DNA of 64,000 nt from Pseudohongiella spirulinae (GCF_001444425.1 NZ_CP013189.1:2418001-2482000), one strand, 5' to 3'; numbered from the stretch's first letter, positions 45,015 to 55,931 are shown. Program-made: numbers and translations. Notes: generated by a model from the sequence alone, not told the origin.

Positions 45015-46056
45015 AGCGCTGACGTATGGCCAGAATCTGACCTATATTGGCAAGGAAAAGCTCCACGAGATCTGGATCAAAGTGCAGCCCTTTGCTTTCC
45101 TGAATGTAGTCCAGAGCCCGCTCAATGTCCCAGGCTTTTTTATACGGTCGCTCCGAGGTCAAGGCATCGAACACGTCTGAAATCGCCACAATGCGACCTG
45201 CCACCGGAATCTGATCAGCCTTTAAAGCACGCGGATACCCTGATCCGTCCCATTTTTCATGGTGGGTCCAGGCAATTTCTCGTGCCATGACCATCAGATC
45301 CGAATCATCCCCATCCAGCAGCTTCGCGCCAATTTCAGCGTGGGTTTTCATTATTTCCCACTCGTCCGGTATCAGGCGGCCAGGCTTGAGCAAGATATAA
45401 TCGGGAATACCAATTTTGCCAATATCGTGCATGGGGCTGGCGTGCAGCAATAGCTCACACTGGTCCGCTGACCAGCCGAGTTTTTCAGCCAGAAAGGCCG
45501 AGGTATGGGACATGCGAAGGATATGGTTGCCCGTTTCTTCATCTCTGTATTCGGCGGCCCGACCCAGTCGCTGTACCACCTGAAGCCGGGTTTCCCGCAG
45601 CTCCCGGGTCCGGTTGGCAACCATTTCCTCCAGCGTTTTTTTCTGATTCACCAACAGCTTGTGTGCCAGATGTACTTCCAACAGGTTCTGCACGCGCATG
45701 ATGAGTTCTGAGGGATCAAATGGTTTGCTGATATAGTCCCGGGCACCGCGGGACAGCGACTCCAGGATAAAATCCCGCCCGTGCTGCGCCGTCAACATGA
45801 CCACTGGGGGTAACACAGACTCGTTTAATGCCTTGAGCTGATCCAGCACCTGAAAGCCATTGAGGTGCGGCATATTCAGGTCAAGCAAAATCAAGTCTGG
45901 CCGCTCCTGCTGAAAAATCTGTGACACCTGGCGAGAATCATCCAGTGGGATGACATTGTTGTAACCGTGATGTGCCAACAACCGCACAATCAGCTTGAGG
46001 TTACTCTGCTCATCATCTACTACCAGTATTTTCTGTGATCGCGTCATTCTTTGCAT
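45001..46056 (-). CDS. Response regulator with HD-GYP c-di-GMP phosphodiesterase domain
   Basis: This is a 351-residue RpfG-like protein. An N-terminal receiver (VVDDEQSNLKLI, LILLDLNMPHLNGFQVLD with phospho-Asp, SKPFDPSELI) is joined by a short coiled coil to an HD-GYP domain with HDIGKIGIPDYILLKPG, HAEIGAKLL and HHEKWDGSGYPRAL. All catalytic residues of the HD and GYP motifs are present, so it should hydrolyse cyclic di-GMP. It is the only enzymatic output in this operon. Confidence 0.93.
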   Translation of the reverse strand: MQRMTRSQKILVVDDEQSNLKLIVRLLAHHGYNNVIPLDDSRQVSQIFQQERPDLILLDLNMPHLNGFQVLDQLKALNESVLPPVVMLTAQHGRDFILESLSRGARDYISKPFDPSELIMRVQNLLEVHLAHKLLVNQKKTLEEMVANRTRELRETRLQVVQRLGRAAEYRDEETGNHILRMSHTSAFLAEKLGWSADQCELLLHASPMHDIGKIGIPDYILLKPGRLIPDEWEIMKTHAEIGAKLLDGDDSDLMVMAREIAWTHHEKWDGSGYPRALKADQIPVAGRIVAISDVFDALTSERPYKKAWDIERALDYIQESKGLHFDPDLVELFLANIGQILAIRQRFAEP

Positions 46057-46081
46057 AACAACATTTTTCCGTACATAAAGC

Positions 46082-49000
46082 TCACCATGAATGGCGCTGC
46101 AATATCGCCAGTACTTCGCTGACCTGAATGGGTTTTGTCAGGTAGTCTGCAAAGCCGGCCGCCATTCCGCGCTCCATATCTTTTTTCATGGCATTAGCGG
46201 TGATAGCAATCACCGGTGTCGCCTTCAGCGCATCAATGTTGCGCAATTTTCTAAGCACAGCGTACCCGTCCATATCAGGCAGGTTTATATCAAGAAATAT
46301 CAAATCCGGCTTTCTGGATTGTGCAAGATCAATCCCCAACTGAGGCGACATCGCGCTCACAAACTCGAAATCAGGTCTCTTGGAGACGATGTTTGCCATC
46401 AGGCGGATATTGGATGGATTATCCTCAATATACAGCACAGGTCTACGCTCAGTGCTGATCGTCAGATCAGGCGCATCCAGACACGGTTCGATCTGATCGC
46501 TGAGATCAGTCGAAGAAATACTATCCGCCGCATCCAGCACGATCCAGAAGCAGGAACCTTCGCCTTTAGTGCTGGACACATGAATCTCTCCGCCCATCAT
46601 CTCAATCAGTTGTTTGCTGATAGCAAGGCCGATTCCGGTTCCCTCGACCGCACTGCTCTCCTTTCCCAACCGATTGAATGGCTCAAAGATATGCGAAATC
46701 TGATCATCCTCGATACCCGTTCCCGTATCCGTTATAGAGAGTTTGATCCTTCCTTTTTCCAGTCGGCAGATATCGACAGAAATACGTCCGCTTTCGCGAT
46801 TATATTTAACGGCATTCGACAAGAGGTTCAGCAGAATCTGTCGCAAACGGGTATGGTCAGCGACAACAGCCAGTGATGACTCCGTAACCACTCTTATTCC
46901 GATATTGCGTTCATCGGCAAGCGGCGAAATCTGACGTACGCAGTCATTAAGCAACTGATTAATTTCGATGGGCTCCTGTGAAATTGTCAGTCGTCCGGAT
47001 TCGATTTTTGCCAGGTCCAATACCTCGTTTATCAGCTCCAGCAAGTGGTTACCGGACTTGAGTATTTCACTGACGCTATCCTTGGCTTCTTCAGACAGAT
47101 CTTCATCGTAGCGAAGCAATTGAGCGAAGCCCAGAATGACATTCATGGGTGTTCTGAGTTCGTGACTCATACTGGACAAGAATTCCGATTTAGCAAGATT
47201 GGCCCGATCAGCTTCCAGCCGTGCTGCCTGCAAATCCATTTCCGCCCGTTTTCGATCATCGATATCCTGCACAACACCAATCATCTGGTCGGGCACACCA
47301 TCCGCGTCATAGACTACCGAACCGCGCTCCAGCAACCACCTGACCGTGCCATCTGGCCACACCACGCGGTGCTCAATTTCATAGGGCTGTTTATCATTCA
47401 GACTGGCATTGATTGCGTCACCCACAGCCTGACGATCTTCGGGATGCACGGCAGCCATAAAATTATCGTAGGAGGTTTCCACCTCGCCTTCTTCGTAGCC
47501 AAACAAGGGGGCGATGCGCTCTGTCCAGTACAGCTGGTTGGTTTTTATATTCCAGTCCCAGGTTCCAATGTTTGCAAACACTTGACCAATTCTGAGCATT
47601 TCTTTGTGAGACTCTGCACGGAGCTCGGCTTCGCAGCGCTTTAAGGCGCTGCTGATTAATTCTGCAACTACCTGTAGCAGTTTCAGATCCTGCTCACGCC
47701 AGGCGTGAGGCTCGTTCAATGTTGCGAAACCCAGCAAGCCACTGACTTTTGCGTCTCTTACAATCGGTAACGCAATCACCGAACTTATCCCCAGGGACCT
47801 GAAAAAAGCCTTCTCTGCTGTGGCATCAGATGGCAGCGCGTTAATGTCTGGCAGATAAATTAAGGAGTCAGTCTGCACAGCATCCCACCACCAGGGCAGA
47901 TCGGCAACCGGCACATTTTTAACCCGTGCTTTCTGAGAGCATAAACCGTGTCTGAACCACTCGTGTGTGTGCGTGACAGTGCCATTATCTGCAGCGTACT
48001 GAAACAGATTAGCCCGCTCGGCACCCAACAGTTGTCCTGCCAACGCCAGTGATTGCTCAACTGCATCATCCATCGCACTGGCCGGCGCATCCATCAATGT
48101 CGCGCCGACTTCAGCAATCAACTGCCTGAGGTCTGACTGGCGCTTCTGTTCCAGCTCTCTGGATTTGATCTCTGTTATGTCTGTTCGAATCGATACGTAT
48201 TGGTAGGGTTTACCATCAGAATCCAGAAACGGCGTAATGGTTGATGAGACCCAATACAGTGAGCCGTCTTTTTTCCGGTTACAGATTTCTCCCTGCCAGA
48301 CTTCTCCCTGCTTTATGGTCGACCACATGTCGCCGTAAAATTCCGCATCATGCAGGCCCGATTTAACCACTCGATGATTTAATCCCAACAGCTCATGACG
48401 CTGATAACCGGCAATCTCACAAAACTTGTCATTGACGTAAATAATGTCACCGCGGCCATCGGCAATGCTGACAATAGCATGCTGATTCAATGCAACATGC
48501 TCTCTTTCACGCTCATACAATGTGGTTTCAAGTTTGGTCCGAATCGCTGACGCCTGTCGCGCCCGCCGGGCCCGGGCACTGACAGCAGCAATCAGATGCT
48601 CCGGTAATACCGGTTTGACCATAAAGTCATCACCACCCAGATTCAGCGCCATCAATTGCTGACTCAGATCCGATTCAGCCGACAGGAAGATAATCGGCAT
48701 ATGCAGATAGGCAAAACGCTCTCTGAGCACCGCAGCCAGCTCAGGACCCGATACATCAGGCATGTAAACATCAATAATAGCCACGTCGGGATCAAAGCCG
48801 TTCAGCGCTTCAAGTATGTTCAGTGGATCACCAACACACAGGACGTTCATACCGGCGGCTGTGAGTGCGCTGGCATGAGCCTTCATCAACAAGGCATCAT
48901 CATCCACCAGCAGAACCCGATAAGGCTCCACGGGCCTCCGACCAGTCAGTGTATCAAGAAGATCAACCAGCATGCCTGTATCTGCCGGTTTGGAGAGGTA

Positions 49001-49720
49001 GCGACTGGCGCCGGCCCGGAAGGCACGCAAGCGAGCCATCATGTCATCGCGTACTGACAGCACAACTACGGGTATGTTGAACTCAGAAAAAGATTCGCTG
49101 TACTTGCCAAGCAGCTCCAGTCCGCCGCTGTCATCGTCCGGAAACATAATATCCATTACAACTGCCAACGGCATGCTGTCAGATGTCTGTTCCATGCGCT
49201 GACTGAATGATTCCTGTGTCAGGAAAAGCTCAGTCTGATAACCGGCGTCACTCAAGGCCAGTTGTATCTTTTCTGCCTGCTGCAGGTCATCTTCAACGAT
49301 AAAAACGGGCTGGTTTTTACGTCTGGAGAAGGCAGCATCTGATACCGGGCGCTCAGCCGCAGCCAATGGCAGTACCTGGCGAATAATCTTTTCGAGCTCC
49401 GCAATGGCCCCGACAAGTTGCGCGGAAAATCCGGACGAAGCAATCTGCTTGTCTTTCCTGGCCCGTGACATAAAACGGTCAACTTCGACGGCCGACTCTG
49501 AGAGTTCAAACAATCCAAAGGTGCCAGCAGCACCGGCCAGCCGATGGATCTCAAGATACAAGGTGTCGAAATGTTGTTGGCGCGCTGATTGCGGATCAGC
49601 CTCGTGCAAGCGGATAGCCAACTGAGAAAAGATATCAATGCGGTCTTCCAGATCTTTAATAAAGGTCTGTCGCAACGATGACAGTGCTCGCTGCACTTCG
49701 TGATAAGTATCAGAATTCAC
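46082..49720 (-). CDS. Giant hybrid kinase: Hpt-REC-REC-PAS-GAF-PAS-HK-REC
   Basis: This protein of about 1212 residues has, in order, an N-terminal Hpt domain (HRLAGAAGTFGLFELSESA, phospho-His) and two receivers (VVMDIMFPDDDSGG and AIIDVYMPDVSG). A PAS/PAC domain (SIADGRGDIIYVNDKFCEIAGY), a GAF domain (about 555-700) and a PAS domain of the PAS_3 type (IGTWDWNIKTNQLYWTERI) follow. It ends with HisKA (SSMSHELRTPMNVILG), HATPase (GTGIGLAISKQLIEMMGGE) and a third receiver (FLDINLPDMDGYAVL). The start is uncertain: GTG at 49720 has an AGG site, and a TTG at 49768 extends it by 16 residues. It is the first gene of the signalling operon. Confidence 0.9.
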   Translation of the reverse strand: MNSDTYHEVQRALSSLRQTFIKDLEDRIDIFSQLAIRLHEADPQSARQQHFDTLYLEIHRLAGAAGTFGLFELSESAVEVDRFMSRARKDKQIASSGFSAQLVGAIAELEKIIRQVLPLAAAERPVSDAAFSRRKNQPVFIVEDDLQQAEKIQLALSDAGYQTELFLTQESFSQRMEQTSDSMPLAVVMDIMFPDDDSGGLELLGKYSESFSEFNIPVVVLSVRDDMMARLRAFRAGASRYLSKPADTGMLVDLLDTLTGRRPVEPYRVLLVDDDALLMKAHASALTAAGMNVLCVGDPLNILEALNGFDPDVAIIDVYMPDVSGPELAAVLRERFAYLHMPIIFLSAESDLSQQLMALNLGGDDFMVKPVLPEHLIAAVSARARRARQASAIRTKLETTLYEREREHVALNQHAIVSIADGRGDIIYVNDKFCEIAGYQRHELLGLNHRVVKSGLHDAEFYGDMWSTIKQGEVWQGEICNRKKDGSLYWVSSTITPFLDSDGKPYQYVSIRTDITEIKSRELEQKRQSDLRQLIAEVGATLMDAPASAMDDAVEQSLALAGQLLGAERANLFQYAADNGTVTHTHEWFRHGLCSQKARVKNVPVADLPWWWDAVQTDSLIYLPDINALPSDATAEKAFFRSLGISSVIALPIVRDAKVSGLLGFATLNEPHAWREQDLKLLQVVAELISSALKRCEAELRAESHKEMLRIGQVFANIGTWDWNIKTNQLYWTERIAPLFGYEEGEVETSYDNFMAAVHPEDRQAVGDAINASLNDKQPYEIEHRVVWPDGTVRWLLERGSVVYDADGVPDQMIGVVQDIDDRKRAEMDLQAARLEADRANLAKSEFLSSMSHELRTPMNVILGFAQLLRYDEDLSEEAKDSVSEILKSGNHLLELINEVLDLAKIESGRLTISQEPIEINQLLNDCVRQISPLADERNIGIRVVTESSLAVVADHTRLRQILLNLLSNAVKYNRESGRISVDICRLEKGRIKLSITDTGTGIEDDQISHIFEPFNRLGKESSAVEGTGIGLAISKQLIEMMGGEIHVSSTKGEGSCFWIVLDAADSISSTDLSDQIEPCLDAPDLTISTERRPVLYIEDNPSNIRLMANIVSKRPDFEFVSAMSPQLGIDLAQSRKPDLIFLDINLPDMDGYAVLRKLRNIDALKATPVIAITANAMKKDMERGMAAGFADYLTKPIQVSEVLAILQRHSW

Positions 49721-49811
49721 AATTAACGGCCTGTTAGAAATTGTCAGCGCATGTACAGCATCACCCAATTATCCTTACTGTATCGGCCAAGTTCTATCAG
49801 GATTTATTCAA

Positions 49812-50726
49812 TTATTTGCGACAATATTCCGACATATCCTCCAGCGCCTGATTGGCTTCTGGCAACACCGGGACAAACAGCGGCCAGACATGTGGCTGTC
49901 CACGCCAGATCTGCAGCTCAGTCTCTACCCCTGCTGTTGCGGCCGCTTCCGCAACGCGGATACCGTCGTCACGTAACACCTCATTGTCGCTGACATAAAT
50001 ACGTAACGGCGGAAACCCGCTCATATCAGCATAAAGCGGCGATGCCAGCGGATCAGCCCCATCAGCACCATTCAGGTAGGTCGCTGCCGCCCGGCGAATG
50101 GCGTCACCGGTGAACATGGCACAACTGGCTGAATTGGCATCCAGTGAGGCACCTGTACCCAGAAGATCAGCATAAGGGGACAACAGTGCTGCCCTGGCAG
50201 GCATGGGCATATCGGCCTGTTTGATCTGATGCAGCAATGACATTACCAGACCGGCACCGGCCGAATCACCTGCCAATATAATCTGATCGGGTTGATAAGA
50301 TTCGAGCAGGTAGTGCCAGGCTGCCATGGCATCCTGAGGCGCGGCAGGAAAGGGATGTTCGGGCGCCAGACGGTAATCCAGAGAGAACAGCGCCAGCCCG
50401 CTGGCTTGCGCCAGACGTGTAGTAAATGCGCGGTAAGCGGTGGGGGAACCAAACAGATAACCACCGCCATGGCAGTAAAGAATGCATCGACCTGCCGCCG
50501 CACCCTCTGGAATCTGCCATTCCCCTTTCAGGCCACTCTGGTCGACCACCTGTATACTGACGCTGTCAGCAGGTGCCACTTTGCCCATATCACGCTCGAC
50601 AACTTTTCGAAATCGAATCGGGTCAAAGTCATCAGCCAGCAGTTTGGGTTTGAATTTGCGCTTCAGTACCCAGCTGGTAAAACGGCTGCGAAGTGTCAGG
50701 CGATTAACTTTTGAGCGCTTTAGCAT
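49812..50726 (-). CDS. Alpha/beta hydrolase, hormone-sensitive-lipase (esterase) family
   Basis: This is a 304-residue carboxylesterase-like enzyme. The oxyanion motif is CHGGGYLFGSPTAYR, the nucleophile is in LAGDSAGAGL (GDSAG), and the acid and base are near YVSDNEVLRDDGIRVAE and GQPHVWPLF. I choose the ATG at 50726 (MLKRSKVNRL) with AAGGGG 8 bases upstream. There is no signal peptide. Substrates are short acyl esters in this family, and the native one is unknown. Confidence 0.88.
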   Translation of the reverse strand: MLKRSKVNRLTLRSRFTSWVLKRKFKPKLLADDFDPIRFRKVVERDMGKVAPADSVSIQVVDQSGLKGEWQIPEGAAAGRCILYCHGGGYLFGSPTAYRAFTTRLAQASGLALFSLDYRLAPEHPFPAAPQDAMAAWHYLLESYQPDQIILAGDSAGAGLVMSLLHQIKQADMPMPARAALLSPYADLLGTGASLDANSASCAMFTGDAIRRAAATYLNGADGADPLASPLYADMSGFPPLRIYVSDNEVLRDDGIRVAEAAATAGVETELQIWRGQPHVWPLFVPVLPEANQALEDMSEYCRK

Positions 50727-50804
50727 GGCATTTCCCCTTATTATTTTCCTGGCATGACGAATCATGTGCGGCGGGGTTAATGCTTGCTCAGCGGTTGGCG
50801 CCTG

Positions 50805-51881
50805 TCAAATCATTTGCTGAATCTGAGCAACAGTCTCGCTCAGAGTATCACCACTGTCGCAACGCACCGTCAGATGCCCCACCTTGCGACCTTCTTTAAA
50901 AGCTTTATTGTAATGATGCAAATGACAGCCCTCTACAGAGAGCAGGGGTTTTGCATCCGGCACCTCGCCTATGAAGTTAATCATGGCACTTTCACCCACT
51001 TTCGCGGTGGAGCCCAGGGGCAAACCGGCGATCGCACGCAGATGGTTTTCGAACTGGCTGCACTCGGCACCCTCTATCGTCCAGTGGCCGCTGTTGTGCA
51101 CACGAGGTGCTATTTCGTTGGCCTTTAATTGCCCGTCTACTTCAAAAAATTCGAATGCCAATACACCAACATAGTCCAGGTGCTCAAGGATGCGATTTAC
51201 ATAATCCTCTGCCAGCGTCTGCAGTGCATGCCTGTCACTGGCACGCGACACACGCAGGATACCGTCCGCATGCGTATTGTGTACCAACGGATAGGCGCGG
51301 GTTTCCCCATCCCTGCCGCGTACTGCAATCAAAGATACTTCACCACTGAAATGGACAAAAGACTCCAGAATACAGGGTACGGCGCCAAGAGACGCGAATG
51401 CCCCGTGCAAATCTGATGCTTCGCGCAGAACTTTCTGACCTTTGCCATCGTATCCCAGCGTACGGGTTTTAAGCACTGCCGGCAAACCGATGTGGGCGAC
51501 AGCCTGCTCCAGATCTGACTGACTGTTCACCTCGGCAAATGGTGCTACTGGAATACCCAGATTTTTGAATAAGGTTTTTTCCATCAGCCGGTCGCGGGCG
51601 ACACGCAATGCCTCAGCACCCGGATAGACCGGCACCAGTTGCGATAAAAAAGCAACCGTTTCGGCGGGCACGTTTTCGAACTCAAACGTCACCAGGTCGA
51701 CCTGCTGAGCCAGCAGTTGCAGGTGATCGTAGTCGCTGTAATCCGCACAGATATGAGAGCCAAGAGCAGCCGCACAGGCGTCAGAGGCTGGATCCAGGAA
51801 GACAAACTGCATGCCCAGCGGCGTGCCGGCCAACGCCAGCATGCGCCCGAGTTGACCACCACCAATCACGCCAATTTTCAT
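50805..51881 (-). CDS. purK: N5-carboxyaminoimidazole ribonucleotide synthase
   Basis: This 358-residue ATP-grasp enzyme of de novo purine synthesis catalyses AIR + ATP + bicarbonate to N5-CAIR. It has IGVIGGGQLGRMLALAG at the N-terminus and TRTLGYDGKGQKVL and EIAPRVHNSGHWTIE typical of PurK. It lies 7 bp downstream of purE and probably shares its transcript. The operon is preceded by a bicarbonate transporter and PII-like gene pair. Confidence 0.95.
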   Translation of the reverse strand: MKIGVIGGGQLGRMLALAGTPLGMQFVFLDPASDACAAALGSHICADYSDYDHLQLLAQQVDLVTFEFENVPAETVAFLSQLVPVYPGAEALRVARDRLMEKTLFKNLGIPVAPFAEVNSQSDLEQAVAHIGLPAVLKTRTLGYDGKGQKVLREASDLHGAFASLGAVPCILESFVHFSGEVSLIAVRGRDGETRAYPLVHNTHADGILRVSRASDRHALQTLAEDYVNRILEHLDYVGVLAFEFFEVDGQLKANEIAPRVHNSGHWTIEGAECSQFENHLRAIAGLPLGSTAKVGESAMINFIGEVPDAKPLLSVEGCHLHHYNKAFKEGRKVGHLTVRCDSGDTLSETVAQIQQMI

Positions 51882-51888
51882 AATCTGC

Positions 51889-52392
51889 TCAGTCCTGACG
51901 CGGGTCAGGGTTATCCAGTACCTTGCTGGTCTGGGTTTCGCGGAAGTTTTTCACGGCGCATTGAATATCGGGGTATTTATTACCCAGAATGCTACCGGCC
52001 AGCAAAGCGGCATTCACTGCGCCAGCTCGCCCTATAGCCAGCGTAGCAACGGCAATTCCTGCTGGCATCTGCACTATGGATAACAATGAATCAACACCTG
52101 AGAGCATGGCTGACTGTACGGGAACACCCAGCACAGGTAAATGCGTCTTGGCAGCGCACATACCTGGCAGATGAGCGGCACCACCGGCACCGGCAATAAT
52201 GACTTCGATACCACGTTCCGCAGCCTGTTCCGAATAACTGAACAGTAGATCCGGCGTCCGGTGCGCAGAGACCACCTTTACTTCATGAGGAATACCCAGC
52301 TGCTCCAGCATCTCGGCCGTATGGCTCATTGTGGACCAGTCTGACTTTGATCCCATAATGACGCCCACCAGAGGGTGTGTCGGTGTGGTCAT
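51889..52392 (-). CDS. purE: N5-carboxyaminoimidazole ribonucleotide mutase
   Basis: The 167-residue class I PurE converts N5-CAIR to CAIR in purine synthesis. Motifs are [23 protein letters not shown] (active-site His), [14 protein letters not shown] and [29 protein letters not shown]-like sequence (here [10 protein letters not shown]). It starts 39 bp downstream of the sbtB-like gene on the same strand and is followed by purK. Confidence 0.95.
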   Translation of the reverse strand: MTTPTHPLVGVIMGSKSDWSTMSHTAEMLEQLGIPHEVKVVSAHRTPDLLFSYSEQAAERGIEVIIAGAGGAAHLPGMCAAKTHLPVLGVPVQSAMLSGVDSLLSIVQMPAGIAVATLAIGRAGAVNAALLAGSILGNKYPDIQCAVKNFRETQTSKVLDNPDPRQD

Positions 52393-52431
52393 TGGCGTTT
52401 CCTCGCAGAAAGAAAAAGCGCGTAGTATATA

Positions 52432-52749
52432 TCAGAACTTGTCTGACCGCAGCACTTCCACATCGGACAGGAAGCAGATCATGGCAAAGTCAGCATAATA
52501 ATGCGCCTGCACATGACCCATGATTTTTTCTGCCACACGGCGGCTGCAGACAACTTCAATCCTGATGTTACCGTTGTTATCCCAGTCCGAGCTTCGCACA
52601 CCCCGGCTGCCACGCCCCCGTGCCTCAGAAATGGTCCACCCCGGGGCACCAAGCAGCTCAAGATCTTTTAACAGTTTCGATTCCAGAATCGCCTCACAGA
52701 CTATCGTGATCAGCGTTCGCCGGGTCGCAGTAGTTTGAGTCTCGTTCAT
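52432..52749 (-). CDS. sbtB: SbtB-type PII-like protein without the C-terminal R-loop
   Basis: This is a 105-residue PII-like protein, starting at ATG (MNETQTTATRRT). The T-loop region ISEARGRGSRGVRSSDWDNNG and the C-terminal DVEVLRSDKF match SbtB of cyanobacteria, which binds cAMP, AMP and ATP and controls the bicarbonate transporter SbtA. The protein ends at the point where cyanobacterial SbtB continues with the redox-active CGPxGC loop, so that control is absent. The gene starts 2 bp after sbtA, as expected for a partner. Confidence 0.85.
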   Translation of the reverse strand: MNETQTTATRRTLITIVCEAILESKLLKDLELLGAPGWTISEARGRGSRGVRSSDWDNNGNIRIEVVCSRRVAEKIMGHVQAHYYADFAMICFLSDVEVLRSDKF

Positions 52750-52751
52750 GA

Positions 52752-53690
52752 TCATGCTCCGGGCAGCAGCCATTGAGCTGCCTGCAGATAAATGGGTATG
52801 CCAATCAGGATATTAAACGGAAACGTTATTCCAAGTGACGCAGCCAGCGACAGTGAAGGATTCGCCTCAGGCAGAGCAAGTCGCATTGCAGCAGGTACGG
52901 CAATATAGGAGGCACTGGCACCAAGCGTTGCCAACATGGCTGCACCACCGACCGACAAGCCAATAAGAGCGCCGATTGTCAGGCCAACAGCGGCACCCAA
53001 CCACGGCATCAAAAGCGCAAAGCTCACCAGTTTCAGACCAACTTTTCGCAGCGCACCCGATTGTCGCGACGCGATTAACCCCATTTCAAGCAGAAACAGG
53101 GCAAGCACAAGTGGAAACATGCTTGTATACAGCGGCTCCAGCGGACCTACGGCCTCCTTGCCCGCCAATACACCAATCAGAAGACCACCCAATAGCAGCA
53201 TTATGCTTTTCCCAAGCAGGATCTCCCGACTCAGTTCGCGCCACTGGGTGTTTTTAGATAAGCCTCGTGCCAGCACAATACCAACCACGATCGCCGGAAT
53301 TTCCAGAATTGCGACAAAAAGCGGCATGTAGCTTTCGAAGAAAATATCTTCACTAAGCATATAGGCAACTACAACCGCAAAGGTACCGGCGCTGACCGAG
53401 CCATAGTGCGCAGCAATGCTGGCCGAGTCGACCCGCCCAAAGCGCAGCAGCCGCAACAGAGGAAAAGCAATCAACGGCAACATGACGCCCATTAACAACA
53501 CAGCGGCCATCTGCCATAACAGCGCCATGCTAGCCTGCTCTGCCAATTCCACTCCACCATGCAGGCCGATCGCAAGCAGCAGCAGAATCGATAGCGTTTC
53601 GTATAGCGCCGGTGGCAACTTAAGCTCGCTACGCAGCAAGCCGGCGATCAGACCAAAAACAAAAAACAGAACGACCGGATCCCAACCCAT
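52752..53690 (-). CDS. sbtA: SbtA-family sodium-dependent bicarbonate transporter
   Basis: This 312-residue membrane protein has about ten helices. It begins GWDPVVLFFVFGLIAGLLRSELKLP and contains YETLSILLLLAIGLHGGVEL, both typical of the SbtA (DUF897) family, and the internally repeated inverted fold is evident from the helix pattern. SbtA imports bicarbonate with sodium. This one is shorter than cyanobacterial SbtA. It heads the sbtA-sbtB-purE-purK array. A candidate extended -10 promoter lies just upstream. Confidence 0.87.
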   Translation of the reverse strand: MGWDPVVLFFVFGLIAGLLRSELKLPPALYETLSILLLLAIGLHGGVELAEQASMALLWQMAAVLLMGVMLPLIAFPLLRLLRFGRVDSASIAAHYGSVSAGTFAVVVAYMLSEDIFFESYMPLFVAILEIPAIVVGIVLARGLSKNTQWRELSREILLGKSIMLLLGGLLIGVLAGKEAVGPLEPLYTSMFPLVLALFLLEMGLIASRQSGALRKVGLKLVSFALLMPWLGAAVGLTIGALIGLSVGGAAMLATLGASASYIAVPAAMRLALPEANPSLSLAASLGITFPFNILIGIPIYLQAAQWLLPGA

Positions 53691-53717
53691 AAAATCGCAC
53701 CCTCAATTTATTGTGCG

Positions 53718-53726
53718 AGTATATCA
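53718..53726 (-). promoter_or_regulatory. Candidate extended -10 promoter of sbtA
   Basis: On the minus strand the sequence reads TGATATACT, an extended -10 element (TGn plus TATACT), 28 bp upstream of the sbtA start codon and just after the groEL terminator. There is no good -35. This supports independent transcription of sbtA and the genes below it. Confidence 0.45.
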
Positions 53727-53739
53727 GACACCTGAAAGC

Positions 53740-53772
53740 AAAAAGACCGACACATCGAAGACGTATCGGCCT
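53740..53772 (-). terminator. Rho-independent terminator of groESL
   Basis: On the minus strand a 12-bp stem with three G-T pairs (53761-53772 with 53744-53755) encloses the loop CTTCG and is followed by TTTTT. It lies 29 bp after the groEL stop codon. T residues on the other side make it potentially bidirectional. Confidence 0.85.
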
Positions 53773-53800
53773 TTTTTATATGGCACCGTGAACTGGCGAC

Positions 53801-55459
<1,659 letters not shown>

Positions 55460-55501
55460 TCAAGCTGAATTTGAGAAAGTGGTGTTCGAAAAGCGGTTAC
55501 A

Positions 55502-55792
55502 TCAGCCTTCGATCACACCGTAAATTTCGTTTTCGCTCAGGATCAGCAGCTCTTCGTCGCCAATCTTCACGGTGTTGCTGGCATATTTGCCGAACACCAC
55601 AGTGTCACCCACTTTGACATCGACCGGACGCTTGTCACCGTTATCCAGAATGCGACCCGGGCCCACAGCAATGACTTCACCCTGTGCCGGTTTTTCAGCG
55701 GCTGAACCCGGCAGCACGATGCCACCTGCTGTTTTGGTCTCTTCTTCCTTGCGGCGCACGACAACTCGGTCTTGCAAAGGTCGAATTTTCAT
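55502..55792 (-). CDS. groES: Co-chaperonin GroES
   Basis: The 96-residue co-chaperonin begins [18 protein letters not shown] and has the mobile loop [15 protein letters not shown] and roof loop region. It caps the GroEL ring. An AGGAG ribosome site precedes the ATG, and a sigma-32 type promoter is found upstream. Confidence 0.98.
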   Translation of the reverse strand: MKIRPLQDRVVVRRKEEETKTAGGIVLPGSAAEKPAQGEVIAVGPGRILDNGDKRPVDVKVGDTVVFGKYASNTVKIGDEELLILSENEIYGVIEG

Positions 55793-55861
55793 TATTCGTA
55801 CTCTCCTGACTGAAACATTGATTATCGATGATTAATAAAAGCAAATTGCTTGTGACAGCCA

Positions 55862-55889
55862 AGATGGGGCTGGCTGGAAAAATTTCAAT
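55862..55889 (-). promoter_or_regulatory. Sigma-32 (heat-shock) promoter of groESL
   Basis: On the minus strand the -35 ATTGAAA (55883-55889) and the -10 CCCCATCT (55862-55869) are separated by 13 bp. The consensus for RpoH is CTTGAAA and CCCCATNT with a 13-17 bp spacer. The -10 is a perfect match, and the site lies 70 bp upstream of the groES start. Confidence 0.85.
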
Positions 55890-55931
55890 GGCTGGACTGA
55901 AAAAAATTTAAAAATTCTGCAGAACTTTTGT

